A stretch of DNA of 64,000 nucleotides from Larus michahellis (lineage: Eukaryota > Chordata > Aves > Charadriiformes > Laridae), in contig NC_133930.1 in assembly GCF_964199755.1 (NCBI RefSeq), positions 60,479,962-60,543,961 of the forward strand, read 5' to 3'. The notes under the pieces are model-generated. The model saw only the letters and a list, made by a program, of their open reading frames with translations. It was not told where the DNA came from and made no database searches. Both the position numbers and the translations under genes were made by a program. Below are positions 12,585-27,500 of the stretch, in pieces (the first letter of the stretch is position 1; every line of letters starts with the position of its first letter).

Positions 12585-15500
12585 GTGGGTTAGGGGTTAA
12601 TTTCATACAATGAAATGCAATGTAAAAGCTGTGATCCACATTAGCAAAATCTGAAGGGAATATCAATTGATGTTTGGAAGTATTTTACGTGACAGTTTTC
12701 CTAATTAAGGAAATGTTCTATTTTAGAGATATTTCAGTGGGGTTCTTTCCCCCTCCTTGTGTGAAGAAAGAATGTATACCGATGGCACAATATCAGTACT
12801 TTTTGGAACACAAAGTATTTTTTCTACTCTCAAGACTTTTACTTAATGATTAGATATCAGTAATGCTAAAACAAGGTAAACACAGGATATAGTAGTCATG
12901 GGAAGTGAAGAATTTTCTTGATACAAGTACCTACTATAAAATAGTCACTGGGATAATCGATGCTTTTTATGAGTTTTCTGATTACCTTGGTTTGCCAGAT
13001 ACAGGATTTTATTAAATTTATTGCTGTAATTCTGTCAGACTTTTTTTTTGCTCATTCAGAAAAGTGGTAGTTAATCCTGAAAAATTCTTGAGAAGTAAAA
13101 TTTCTGCATATTTATGTCAAATTGGGCTTGGCCTTCCAAATATTCTTGGACAGGCTGTTTTATTATACTAGGCTTATAATTCATTCCCTTCAGGTTTCTA
13201 TGACAGCAGAAACCATGGAAGTATTGTGTTTGTTTTACTTGCATTTTGGTCTCTGTGATATTGATTGTGCTTAGTCTTACTTGCTAATGTGGAAAGCCAG
13301 ATAATGCAGCATGTGACTAGTATCTCATAAAAGAAACTCGTATGTATGCATGAAAGTCATCTGTATGCGTAAGCCGTAGCAGCACATGCTTGCTTTTATG
13401 TCGCAACCAGCCAGCTTGATGTTTTTAAGTACTGTTGTACACAAATATACATCATTCATCATCCACTTTGTATTTCAGTTCAAAATGTTAACATGTATTG
13501 TCTCTGCTTATGTGAGATTCTGTTGTAGTATTCAAATTCAGCAAAATTCTGGGTTTGTATTTAACAGAAAACCAAAGATGAGGACTTTCCAGTGTTATGT
13601 GATGCTAGTCAGTTAAATGAGGGCCTGTCAAGTTATTGGCGTAGGGGCAAAAAACAGGTGGAATGTTACCATATGCCTGACATAAGCGTAAATCATTAAT
13701 AATTCCATAAGCGACACTGGAATTAAATGCTTGGGAGAGTAATGTGTGTAGTATTTCTGCAAAACCAGTTTGTTCAGTTCAGAGTAATAGCATGTGGTGT
13801 GTAAAGAGAAATGAAGAAATTTCCTTTCTGTTTTAACTGATCCAGAAGAGGGAGTATCAGTGAACTGAATAAATGGCTTAGTTGGCACACCATATGGCAA
13901 GAATTCTAACTGCAGGAAGCATTTGCTCGTCTACTTTAGTAGCTATATATTCATTTTGGGGGAATTTGTTCATGGATTAATAAATACACTTTCAAATGAT
14001 GCAGTTTTGATCTACAGCTAAAAGGAAAACTGAAACGATCTTAATTAGCATTGGGGTTTTTTTAATGTTTGTGGTACAGCTAACTACAGAAATTCTGCAG
14101 AAAGAACTGCAGAAGCTGTCAGCGCCATCTTTTGGCAAAAGAACTTTTATAACAATAAAATCTTTAAGCACATGTTTAGTTTCTGTTTTCGGGAGTATTT
14201 ACGTACTAGAAGAACAGAACCTTCCGTAACAGAATTTTGCTCTTCACAGGAAGAAGTGTAATATAAATTGTTTTAACTTATCTTGATTTTAAAAAAAAAA
14301 AAAAATTGCACTCTTCATAAAATTCTTTCCTATATTAAAATTAAAAAATTCTCAGTATTTCTTAAGACAAGACTCTGGTTGCTATTAAATTCACTTCATT
14401 TACCTGTTTAAAAATTACTGGAGTTAAAACAGTTTTACATTTTTAGTCTTACAAATACTTCAATTTTAAACATGTAATTGGCCTAAAATAGCAAGTGAAC
14501 AGTATGTTAAGTAAGGTTATTATAAATCTTACATTTATAACTTTATACTACTGCTCTTCCTGCATCGTTGTTATCTTGTTACCCTGACACTGGTCACTCA
14601 TCAGTCTGGTTGTTCAACATCATTGCAGCCAGTACAATTATAATTCTTAATTCAGGCAAACAGTGTAATTTTCCCATTTTAAAACTCCTTTATGCAGTGC
14701 ATACTTTATGTTTGTCAAGATTTAAATGACTACTCTGATGGCAGGGAGTAAATACACATGACTAAAATTTGTGATGTTAAAGCTAGCAAGAGCTTCCAGG
14801 GATTTCTGGACAGTAAATTGCAATTTTGCCACTAAATAAGGCTTTATTCTTCAGCTTGTAGAGAGTTTCGAGGCTGATTTGCATGTTCTAAATCTATGTA
14901 AGCCTTTATAGTTTTATTGATTAAAGGAATTACGCTAAATTACAAGGCAAAAGATCTGGTGGTGCTTAGTTTAGAAACTCATTTGCAACAAAAATGGCAA
15001 TTTTATATTTTTTTTTAAGTAATACTAAATTATTTTAATGGGGAAAAGTAATTTTCTTTGGTTTTGTGTGTAACTGTTCCATGGACCACTTAGTTTTGTA
15101 GGGAATTAATAATCAGTCTTAGATAAATGAAATCTAAACTTAGTAAGTTTTTGTAAAAAGCTGTTTCCCCTAAGATAAACCTGTATCAAAGGACATTGAG
15201 TATGAAGCTTGCAAGGGAAAAGAAAATAATAACAATAATAAACCAATTTTGGAAAAGTATGAGAAAACCTAAAGGTTGCGTAGAGGCTAGAGTTCTTGTG
15301 ATTAGACTGTATTTCACTGCACACTCATTTTATTGTTTTGATCTATCAGAAATCTTTTAGTCCTTTACACGTAAGTACAAACATGCTTTTGAGAGGCTGA
15401 ATTTTAGAGGCCAAAATTCAGCCCTTCTGTGCTTAGCCTTTTAATTTCTCCAACCTTTCTAAAAAGACTCAGAGGCCAAGGGGCACTGTAACATTAAAGT

Positions 15501-18500
15501 TACACAAGCTTTCTGCACGTTAATTTAGACTGATATGGGATGAGCAAGTCAGGAAGCAAACACTGAATTTCAATCCTTTTATTTCTTTCAAAATCCGAAC
15601 ATCCATGAATATAGCTGGTACTGCACCTGCTGTGATCAACTGAACTGTACGGAAGTAGAAACATGAGTCATTTTTTTCTTGACAGCTTTTCTTTTATCTT
15701 GGAACTTCTGTTCGGCTAAAATTGCTACAGGGTGGAATTTCTTGTTTTAGAAGTTTTTGATTACAGTCTTGCATTCGCTGCAGTTGCTAATTGCCTTAGG
15801 TTTGTCTTAGGTTCGTGTTAGCCTAAAGAGTTCCTCTGTGACCTGCTCTATCTATGGTATCTATGGATTTAGGTTTATTGTGTTTTGTTTTTTTTCTTTT
15901 ATCAGAATTAGTGACATTTGTCTTGCCATAACATTTTTTTTTTTATTTTGGGGAATATTGTTTAATTGTCTATTAATACTGGCAGAGCAACCCACACAGA
16001 CCAACCTCTTCCAAATAGCATTTAAGCAGGCTGTTTGTGAGAAATTAAACCTTCTAGCCAACGCTCTGCAACTTTTTCAAATTTTGGACTGTTCATGCCA
16101 TTAATCAGTGTAAGGCTATTTTTACATAAAACAGATTGAAATAAATATTATTTCATATTTTTAATCTTTAAGTTGAAACTAAATTTGTCTCCCTTAATTG
16201 AGGAACTTTACGATTTAGGACAAACACAAGAAATATCCAACTTTTTAGTAGTGGTTCACTTGCTAAATCCTGTGCTGTAGATTTAGTGTGAAAATCACGT
16301 TTGTCATATTCAAAAACTATCCAGTATTTATTCTTAAAAATAGTTGTTACAGCGTAAACAATGGCAGATATTCTACCCTTCTTCATCTTTTCCATCAGAT
16401 TTAGACATCTATTTCTGATTTATGCCTATAATATTTAGATTAGGATATGCACACTATCCGGAACTAATGCATATGTTGGCTGTAAGAAACATCATAAGCA
16501 AACTTAAAAGAATTACTGTTTTATTTGCTTCCTGTTGCTGTTTTTCTTCCTTCCCTGTATTTTTTTTCTTAGCGTTCAAAGCTTTTTTGGAAAAAAAGTC
16601 ATGAATCAACCACTTCTAATACATAGTTGGTTTAGTGATTCATAGTCTTTGTTATGCATTTTTAAAAAAGAGATCAGTTAATATTTAAATTTGCCTGCTG
16701 TTTTTGGATAGTAGTTGTGTATTTCTCTAATCTTTCACTGTAGAAAGCATTCACAGAGTTCCTAAAACTTACAGAGTCTGTGTACCTGTATCCTTACAGG
16801 ATGGAGGAAAGAATGCAGTCAAAAGCTGTTTTAAAGTTTCTGTCATCCTATATGTAGCAGGATGCCAGTGTTTGTGCATGCTTTACTATAATAAAACTAT
16901 GCTTGGAATTAAATTGCAATGCATTAATGAAAATACTGCATGTAAGAAAATAGCCATATAATTCCCAACAGCCTGTACCAAATGCCAGTTAACCGTTGTT
17001 GGGGTTTTTTTTAAAATATGCTACATGAATGTCTGTCTTCTGTTTATTTGTTTCTTTGGTCAGATTTCCACATGGAAGAGGCTGTGGAGTGGCCTGGGTT
17101 AGACCTGAAACTAGGCCAAGTTTCTGGGTTGGCCCTGGACCCTGAAAATAACCTCGTTATCTTCCACAGAGGGGATCATGTTTGGGATGAAAAGTGAGTA
17201 GATGCTCTGTCAAATGGCATGTTACAAGGTAGAATTGGTGTGTGCTGTTTGTATGTCTTCTCAAGAAAAGAAAAGACGGATCATTCCTTTTCTGTTTAAA
17301 ATTCAGTTCCTTGGCTGAAAGTGCCTTTGGGAAACTCGGAATGGAAGTGGTGACTGACAGTTGAAGAAGATGGGGTTACTAGGTCTTTAGACCGAAAGAA
17401 TGTGTCTCCAGAGAAAAAGAACGTAGTACCTTAGGTCCTTAAACTGCATGACCGTGTTAGTATGGTGTTCACTGAGATTAATTATCCTTGCATCTCCATG
17501 TTTTTCAGCAGGGCTAATAAGCCTGCGAGAATTATGTTTTACTATGGTATACTACTATTAGCACGTGGGTTTAAGACATGCAAAGCTATCTCCGATGTAC
17601 CTTTACTTTTTGTGTGTTTATGCCCACCGAACAAACTTGGATTGTTGCAAGGCAGTCTCTCAAAACAGGCTTTGTTCTACTAATTTGATAAAATTTACTG
17701 CATTTAGAGTCACTCCAAACAAAAAAAAAAAAGTCCAGACTTTATAATGGCCATTTATCTAGTGTTTATAAAGTAATATACTCAAAGGTGTATTATTTTA
17801 AGAACAGAACATTCCGAATAAAGTATAGTGTCCTTTTTTGTACAGTGCCCTTATGTCTAACAGTTTAGATGGACACTTTGGAAAAAATGCCATGAAATTT
17901 TAACAGAACACTGGGAGGAAATAGTATTAGCCTGTAACAATATTATGTAGTACCCTTTTTTAATGTGCTTTTTTAATCTTCCCTCTAAGCGTCTGTTCTC
18001 CATACATAACTATAAGGCTAAACAGTAGGTTTTTTTCCAGCTCCCGATGAATTAATTTTAAGATAACGTAGTTCCTGAAAGTTAGTGGGGGCAGCTTTCT
18101 CAACCTTATAATAACAAATTACGCTTAGAATACTGTTTTATGGAGGAAAGTTCTTTGGGTTTTTAGCTAATAACATACTGTACCAGATAAGGCAATCATT
18201 TATATCTCGTGCGTTATCATATCAGTGATCTCTCCAGTTCAAGTGTATATAAATCTAGACTATAAAATTTGACAGGATGATGCATGCTGCAACTTGTATT
18301 ACTCAAGCTTCAAGTAAAAGCTGATACTGGTTTGGTTTTTTCGTCCTCCTATGCATGAACACAAGTGCTGTTCCTTGTGTCATTGAAGAAAGAATTGAAA
18401 AAATACTTGAAAATAGGCTGTCAGTTGTATTCATTTCTGACTTCTCAAATGTGCATTTTTGAGTGTCTCGCAACTGAGGCATACCCACAACCCAGAGCAC

Positions 18501-21500
18501 AAAACTGGAGTCTGAGACCAAGGAATATTTGGAGACCCTCCAGATTTTAAGCAAAACAAAAAAACATTCCCTAAAATAGCAAGTAAGCATAACGAAGCAA
18601 CCATGTCGAGAGACAGATTGAACTTCAACTTTTTTATTTTGTGGATGCAGAAGAAGGTGGGAGCAGTGGGGTCTGGAGTCTGGAAATCCATGTACCTACC
18701 AGCTGTGCTGGGTAACACTACAGGTTCTCTTAGCTTAGCCCTGTCCTTGAGGGCAGCCATTCTTCATATTCCGAGTATTTCTAGCCTGTGATTATCAGAC
18801 TTCCTAGAAATATGCTTTATCTTGTATTTAGTATTAGCAGTGTTAATCTGTACATCAGTCCTGTGTGGGAGCTTGCCATATTTGCCATCATGTGGGGATT
18901 GAAGTTGGAACAAAGTGAAATAGCCTTATAAATATCAGAAGCATTCAGTCCCAGATATGTAACCAAGACGTAAGATGAGCTGCCATTAACTGAAGCTGGA
19001 TATGGGCCTCACATAAAGATAACTACACATGAAATCCTAATTCATTTCAGAGGGGGTTTTGTTCAAAAGTTGTGTTTTGGTTTTTTTCGTCTTCTTGTGG
19101 AGCACAGTTAATCAATATATAGTGTTGGTAGGAACCCTGAAATCACATAGGCTAAAACTTCTGTAGGTCTATTTATATAGAGTATTGTGACTTAAAAACA
19201 ATATATTTGGAAAACATGCCTGCGGTTAAACTGTTGTTCCATATCTTGTGGCACAGAGAAGAGGCACAGAGAAGTGCGCTCAGCCAGTCATCCTTCCCTT
19301 TTTATCTTTGGGTACGTCACGGGCGTATGAAATGGTGTGTGGACCCTTTCATGGGTTGTGCTGAAAAGGAAGGAGTATATGCATTCTCATTTTTCAATTA
19401 AAAAGAATAAAAAATAAGTATTTAGAAGGGGGTTATCATGACTATTAGGATACGAAGTTATCAGGCTTTTAAGTCAATGTTTATCATTAGCTACAAATAC
19501 ACAGTTAACTGAGTATAATATTCCTTACCAAATCATAAATGTGATGAATCAATCAAGCCTGAAAGCCCAGAATTTATTTTCTCTGTTTCAGTGCTTCACT
19601 AGCATAGTACGGAAACAAATTAAACAAAAATTATCTGTGCTGTTAGGCAATGCACAAATGTTTCCAATGCATTATTAATATATGTCATAAAAGCTGGATT
19701 CTCATTCAACTAAATATAGCTGGATGAATGGTTTGTGCTGTTTTATAAGGCATCTTCAGTCTGCTTTAGGACGCAAAAGCAGTTATGCAATGGCAAGCCC
19801 TGTAATAGAGTAGCAGCTTTTCAGTGGCTGTAGCATTCCTTCTGTGCATGATTAAAAGAAAAAAAAAAATCCTTTTAAATAAGTCAGGTTCTTCTACCAC
19901 ATTGTCTCCTCAGTTTCAGAACAGTGTTTGCTATATGCAGCGTGTGCTGCTCAGAATGAAAAAAATTAGAACTATTCAGCTGGCTAAGCAATGAATGAGT
20001 TGGAAGGTATTTTGCATTTTGCAATGAAAAACATATACTATTCAGGCAATTTATAAAAGACATAATAAGGTATATAAGCAGCATTCTTGTTACTGCATTC
20101 TTAACAAGCTAGGCAGGTTAATTTAGCCTGAGCACAGTACTACAACGGTGATGGATATTGATCAAGAATTGAGCTCTGGGTTGTGCCTTCAGGGGTTATG
20201 AGGTCAGGTGGTCTGTCTAAATTTAATATGTAGCCCACAAGAAGGACATTAGATTTAGCAGTAAATTGTTTGTATTAGTGTGAAGTGGCCGTCTGAGAAG
20301 TAGAAAAATAGCTGTGGAATTACATTGGGGTTTGAAATTAGAAGTAGTGGCAAACCAGGACAGCAGCATACTTTAGTTGTCTTTTGGTATCAAACTGCAG
20401 AACCTATTAGAAAACCATGCTGCAGAGCAGTATGACACGTAATAGCAAGGTGTTCAGTTATTTTGTTCAGTTCGTTTTGGTCTCGCTTCTGTTAAGCTAG
20501 CAGTAGTCGGCATTGTTTGTGTCCTTATTTATCAGTTGAAACAAAGGAACATTGGCTACCTGGGAAATTGGTCTCAAATGCTGGGAAGGAAAAAGTGACT
20601 GTGATTCTGTAGCATGCCAGTCTTTCTCCTAGAAAAGGAAATTTGACAGGGAGAAGATGCCTGGAGGATTACTCCCATGAACTCATTTCAAAGTTCACTA
20701 GGCTTCCTTTGCATAAAATACCATAGAATCTCTTGTTTATGCTGAAAGCACTCATTTCCCGGAAGATATGGGTAGTTGTTAGGAGGGAATACTTAGAAGT
20801 CTGGACAGCACTGTTAGTAAGAACCAAAATCATCATAAAGCAAGACGAACATTTTTTAAGTTGTCTAGATAGTCAGTTCTCCAGAGATACAACCTTGTTT
20901 TCTGTGGACTTTTTTGTGCAATGCCTACAGTCACTAAGATTCTCTTCTGTGATGAGCTGTGACGATTAATAATAACATTAATAATAACATCAGTTCAGTC
21001 TGTCCAGTGTTGGTTCTCCAGTTGTGGTCATCCATACCTAGAGCAAGTCCTTATGAGCATTAGACTGGTCTTAAATAAAACTGTTTAAAACCAAGAGAAC
21101 TTGTCACAGAAGATTATTGTCAGTAATGGTAAAGAATAAAACACCACCTGCTGAGCCACGGTCAAACAAGCAGATGCACACCAGAAGGCCGTTGTGTGCC
21201 AGGACCATTTACCCTGTGTCTCCCTATAGCATCATGGCAGAGTATTTAGGAGGGCTCCGTAGAGAGTTTTAGTAACTATGCTTAACCATTCATAGTGAAA
21301 AGGATTTACTGATTTCTATCAGAAATTAAATAAATAGTCACAGATAGCTACCATACGTAATGGCAATATCTAAGTATTATTTTTTAATCATAGCCTCCGC
21401 AGAAGCTTAAACACATCCTGTCATAGATTTTGCTGGTTATATATGAAGCCAGTATTGCTTTTCCACATTGAAAATTCCAGACATATAAATATTTAATGTT

Positions 21501-24500
21501 ATGGAGAGGTGAGGCTGCTAGGACTGTACAATATAAAGTTTTAATAGCTTTATTCATAGCCTTTTCTGTGACTACAAAGTGTATCATTGTTTGCCAAGTT
21601 GCATCAATCATAGCTGGATTTCTCTTGGGATTAACAAATGGATTTCAAAATATAAGGTGTGAGGGAGGAGTATGTCTTGTATTCGCACATTTTTAATCCA
21701 CAGTCAAATACCATTTTTTAACATTTAGACTTAAATTTTGTTCAAAAGATTTTACACTTTACTTACCTTCACTAAATGCTGAACGGGTTAGAGTAATAGC
21801 CAACTTCCCTGTAGGGGTACAGACAACTGTATTTTCTATTCTTTGTTAAGCACATGATAATTTTATATAAATGTCTTCTGGAAAGTTAATCCCAGTTCTT
21901 AATGTCTGAAGTAGTGATATGTTTGTTTAAATGTTGTTTATTAATATATTCCACGTACCCTGAAAATTGAGTGTAGAGTTGTGGCGGCAGGAGAAATACA
22001 CATCATATCCTATAGCCTCCTCTGAGCACACTCTGAAAAAGATAAGAACCTTAAAACCTGAATCTTACAGTAGTAAGCTCTAGCAAAATATTGAACTGTG
22101 TTGGAAAAAAAGAACAAACAAAAGACACACAAACATGCACACACTGCCTTAGACAGTATGAACTATACCTGTTTTTACTGGCAGTTATGCCCTGGTGATT
22201 AGCTATATTTTTACTTAGGCTACATTGTTTAATTTCCCATTTCTGATTTGCCACAGCAAAGCAGAGGAAAAAAAAGGAAGAGGTTTTTTGCTTGCTTGCT
22301 TTAGGTTTATCTTAATTGTTGCTGTGTGAATTTGGTGCTCCTTTAGTTTGGAAGTCATAACCTCAGTAGGAAACGCAGACATCCAACACTGTAACTCTTA
22401 CAATCATGCAGTAATGTAATAAGGCTTGTTTAAAGAAAAAAAAAGAAGTCCACACTGCAATTAAACTACAAGACTCAGCTTTAAGGTGCATGTGTATTAT
22501 CCATGAGTGGAACCTTCTAATGCTGCCTTTCTCTTCCACTATTTTTTGTAGTTCTTTTGACAGCAAGTTTGTTTATCAGCAAAGAGGACTTGGACCAATT
22601 GAACAGAACACAATTCTTGTCCTAAACCCAAGCAATGCAAAACTGCTTCATGCCTTGGGCAACAGTCTGTAAGTTATTTTTGCGTTTATTAATAAAACTA
22701 ACATTTCTGTATATTTTACTCCTCAAATCCTTTTTCATATGTTTTATATTACATTGTGTGATTGTAGCCTCTGAGTTTATTTAAATTAATAAATGAATAA
22801 AAATTACAAAATCAACTATTAATAAAAGTAATTTGCCATCTTTATCACCTCTCCTTTCTAGCAATTCCTACAATTTCATCTACCAGCCAGATTAACAGAA
22901 ACGCAGAGCTCATGAGTATTGTATATTGTCCTTAAAGATACCAAATATTAACCTGTGTGAGATACCAGAGATCAGATTAATTTCAGAGCTGAGACACTAT
23001 TGTCAAGAAAATTCTGTTCTGTAAAGCTTTTTCATTAATCGCTACAAATAGTATGTACAGCATTTGTTGATCTGTAGATAAAAAGTGAAATCTTCGCATC
23101 TACGTCATTCTTCCTGAAAGATGTTTTTAACTTGATTCTTCTACATTTGTGCTTGCAGATTTTATTTACCACATGGTTTGAGTATAGATAAAAACGGTAA
23201 CTACTGGGTCACAGATGTAGCTCTCCATCAGGTATGTTTTTGAAGCTTTAATACCAGGACCTTAACATTTTGCCTAAAATTGTTTTTGTTTTCCTAGAGA
23301 TTTGACATAAATTATTTATCTAGGCTTGTTAAGAATATGCCTACAGAATAAACGTTAAGAATATGCCTACAGAAATTGATCCATATGGCCTTCGTGGAAT
23401 ATGGTTGTGTTGAATAATTTGCTACATAGACATAGTATTCAGAAATAAAAGTATCTAGTTTAAAACAGTGATTCTTTTGAAAAAGAACAGATTTTTCTGC
23501 TACATCTTTGCTTATCAATTCTCCTATGTACTTAAATCCAGAATGTGGAACTAATTAGTTTACTGTAATCACAGGAAATATGTATTTTAGGCAGAAATTT
23601 CATAGAATTGACACTATTGAAAAACTGGTAATAGATGTCATAGTCAATATATTAAGATTAGGTACATAAATTTATTTTATATACAGTAACAGATATTTTT
23701 CCATAGGCAGTCATCCCTCATATATTTCATATTCCATAACTGAAACCTTTTCTCTTTTCCCATCCACTGAATAAAAGGTTTTCAAACTGGGAGCAGGTGA
23801 CAAGGAACCATTACTGATCTTAGGAGTGGCTTTGCAACCGGGCAGTGACAAAAATCATTTCTGTCAACCAACTGATGTGGCCGTGGATCCAATCACTGGC
23901 AGCGTTTATGTCTCTGATGGCTACTGTAACAGTCGAATCATCCAGTTCTCTCCGAATGGATTGTACGTGATGCAGTGGGGAGAAGGTACAGATCAGAGCG
24001 CTTGGTACTTTACCCTACCACTGTTAGCATGAACGCATTACGAACCATGAGATTGCTGTTGTTACTATTACTTTTATTTATAAGTTTCCATTACTGAAAT
24101 ACCTTCCTGGCCATAGCAGAATTCCAGCCTTGTCATTGCATTCCAGTTATCTCTCTTCTATCCATACAGCTACTGACAGTAGTTATATATCCACTAAAAA
24201 TAAAAAATGCAAATTTATTAGCATGCTTTCAGTACAAGTTTTGGCATGTCCTGCCTTATCAAGAAAATGTTCTGACTTTCACAAAAACTTCATTTTTTTT
24301 CTTGAACTTTAGATCAAATAGTATAAGCCTGTACCATTTTTGCAAGATTTATGCCATGATCCCATCTATTTTAAGTTTTATGAATAATTACATTTCTGCC
24401 TGACTCAGATGTATGTATCAGGCATTAAATTATGTCAAATATTTTAGGAAATAGTGAATTCATAAATTTAGGATTTACAAAGACCATGCAAAAGACTACC

Positions 24501-27500
24501 ACAGACTACCTAAATGAGTAAAACTGATAGGAGAAGAAAGCAAGCTGACTTTATTCTTTTCCCAATGCTATATTGCATTATATGACATATCGCTGTTCCT
24601 AAGCAAAACCGACACTTGCAGCGTGTACTTTAACACAAACCTGGCTATTTTTTATTGCAGAGACTTCTTCAGGCAAAGCCAGACCTGGACAGTTTCATAT
24701 CCCTCACAGTTTAGCCCTGATCCCCGACTTCAGGCAGCTGTGTGTCGCAGACAGGGAAAACGGCCGAATTCAGTGCTTCAGGTTAGAGACTGGGGAGTTC
24801 ATAAGAGAGATCAAGCACAAATCGTTTGGAAGAGAGTTGTTTGCCGTTTCATATGTTCCAGGTAATCTTTTTTTTCAGTTCTTCAGATTTCAAGTGGTGC
24901 TTTATGCCAGTATGTCACAGTACACAGTGTTATTTCATGACGACTGCTATCATTTTATCTTAGGGATATTTATTCTCTTTCAAAATAGAGCTGATGTAAT
25001 GGAAAATTTTATAACAATCCTGTTTTCCTACTTGCGGGATGAGGAAAGCTTGCATATAATCTCTGCTTCTGAGAAATGACTGATTGAACTCCCTAAATGT
25101 GATGTCAACAAGTAGATGATCTTGTTTGCTTCCTAGTGACTGCACAGTCAATAGTTAATAATAACATTTTGAAATATTCATTTCAAGCTCCATTGATGAG
25201 AGCAAAATAAAGAGGTTTGAAACGATCAAGAAAAGTTTGGGATTTCATAAAACAAAAAAATCTGAAAGCAAACAGTTTGAAAAAGATGTGGTTTTTAGTA
25301 TCACAATCTGGTTAACAATTACTGTATCAAGTTTTTGGATTAGAATTTTAATACTGATACTGAAGGTAATGTAAATGTCAAGAAGTGGAAGAGGGATTTT
25401 GGCATGTCAGGCTCCTGACTGTAGTTGATATCAAATTTAGTATCAGGGTTATCTCTCTTGCATCTACCAAGAAAATAAAAAATGATGGATCAGATACTTG
25501 ATACCTACAGCTCTGTCTCTGAGAGTGGCAGCAACAGAGGCATTCTAAGGAGAATGTGTAAGCCTGGCTGCATTTTGTGGTCCGTTCCTCTCGCTTGCAT
25601 CCACAAGCACTTTATTTAAGGGTGTTAGGAGGTAGCTCCTGACCTCTTCTTCATAGTATCTTTCTATGGACCTACTGCCCATGAGTTTTCCTCATCCCAT
25701 TTTGAACTGGCTTATACTGTCTGCCTTCTTCACCTTCTGCAGTTACAGGCTCCAGAAGTTCACTACCCACTTTATTTTTTTAATTTAAAAAGGTGACCTA
25801 GTTTCATTGAGTGCTTCTCAGTCCCAGTATTTAGGGAGTTGGTGAATAACAGTTCCACACTCCCTGTATCTGCTGCCTCTTAGCCTCCTCCTATCCAAAC
25901 CAAAGATCCCCAGCCACCTTGGTCTCCCCATAAGCCATTTATTGCTTCAGCCCTTTGACTATTGTGGTTGCCTTTCTCCTCTAGCATCTAACTTCATTAG
26001 GACCTTCTTGAGATGCAGAGAGTAAAACAGCACTGGGTACTCAAGATGTGGGCATGCTAAGTTTTTGCATAGTGGCAGAACTGTCCCCTCCATTTCTAAT
26101 TCTTTTCCTGATGATGCCCAACATTCTGTTGGAATTTTGGCTGTCACTGTACGTGGAGCCAAAGATTTCAGAGACCTTTCAGTGATGGCTGTGAGATGTC
26201 TCCTGGCCTGTAGCTGCTAGTTCTAAGCTAAACATCACTTAGGCATGATCAAGATTACTTTTTTGCAGGAGCATCACTCTACATTTGTCTTTGCTGAAGC
26301 TCTTCTGGCATCTGTTTGACAACTCACTTATTCTTATAAAAAGTCTTTCCAGACTTTCTCAATATCATCAAGCTTTTGACTGTTCCGCAGAACTCAGTAC
26401 CTTCCTCAGACTGGGAGATGTCACTGTTCACCCTCTTTCTTAGGTCACTGATGAAGACTATTGAATGAAATTATTTCTGACTCTGATCCCTGCAGCATCG
26501 CACTACGCAGACTTCTCTATCCTGAAAAATTATAAGCTCTTCCCTTAAGCTCTGCTCTACATTTTCTGTTCACGAATGGATCTTTCATTGAGCCCTGTGA
26601 CAACTCAGGGCTCAACTCAAGAACAACACATTCTTTAATAACCTCTCATGCACAACCTTGTGAAAAGTTTTGTGAAGATTCAAGTACGTCTGCTGAATCT
26701 CCTTTACCTGTGTGCTCTTTCTGCCTGTTCAGAGGTGAGGCACAATTTCTCCTTAGAGAAGCCATACTAACTTGTTTCCAACAGGCAACACTTACCCATG
26801 ACTTATTCTTCATTACGGATTCTATCACCGTAATGAGGATGGAAACCAGAATTGTTGATGTGTATGTCCCAGGCACTTTTTTGAGCCCTTCTTGTAGAAG
26901 GGCATTAATTTGGCAGTCTGCTAGTCTTCTGGAGGAGTGGCTGTTTGCAGCGCTAGGTTACTCAGCTTGGCCTGAGGTCCATCGTTTCTCATTTGACTTA
27001 TTTCTGAACTTGAGTGAATGCCATCCAAACGTGGTGAATTATTAACCTCCAACTTGTCTAACACCTTTTGTGTATCTCCTTCCAGTTGAGCTGGCTCCCT
27101 GACCTCTTTGCTGCGAAAAAAATTGAGTGTCAGAATCTCCGCAGCATACTTAACAGAAAAAACTGTCAAAAACTGAGCTTTTCTGCCACAGGCCACTCAT
27201 CCCTGAGTCCCCCTTTCACACTTTCTCCTCTTGTGGTTCCATTGATTCCCTAGCTGAATTTCTGCTTTCGATGCATTTAAAGAACTTTCCATTATCAGAT
27301 CAAGCATCCTTAGCAAAGCACTCTTCAGATTTTTTTTAATGCTTTCACGTTCTATTTACATTTAACCGATCTGTAAAATATTGCCTTGCTTGTTCTCGTT
27401 TGGACAAAGTGCACGTCTCTTAAATGCCATACTTTCACCTGTTACACCTTACTTAACTTTCCTCTTGTGATTTAGTTTCCTCTCTCTCTTGCTTTCAGAC

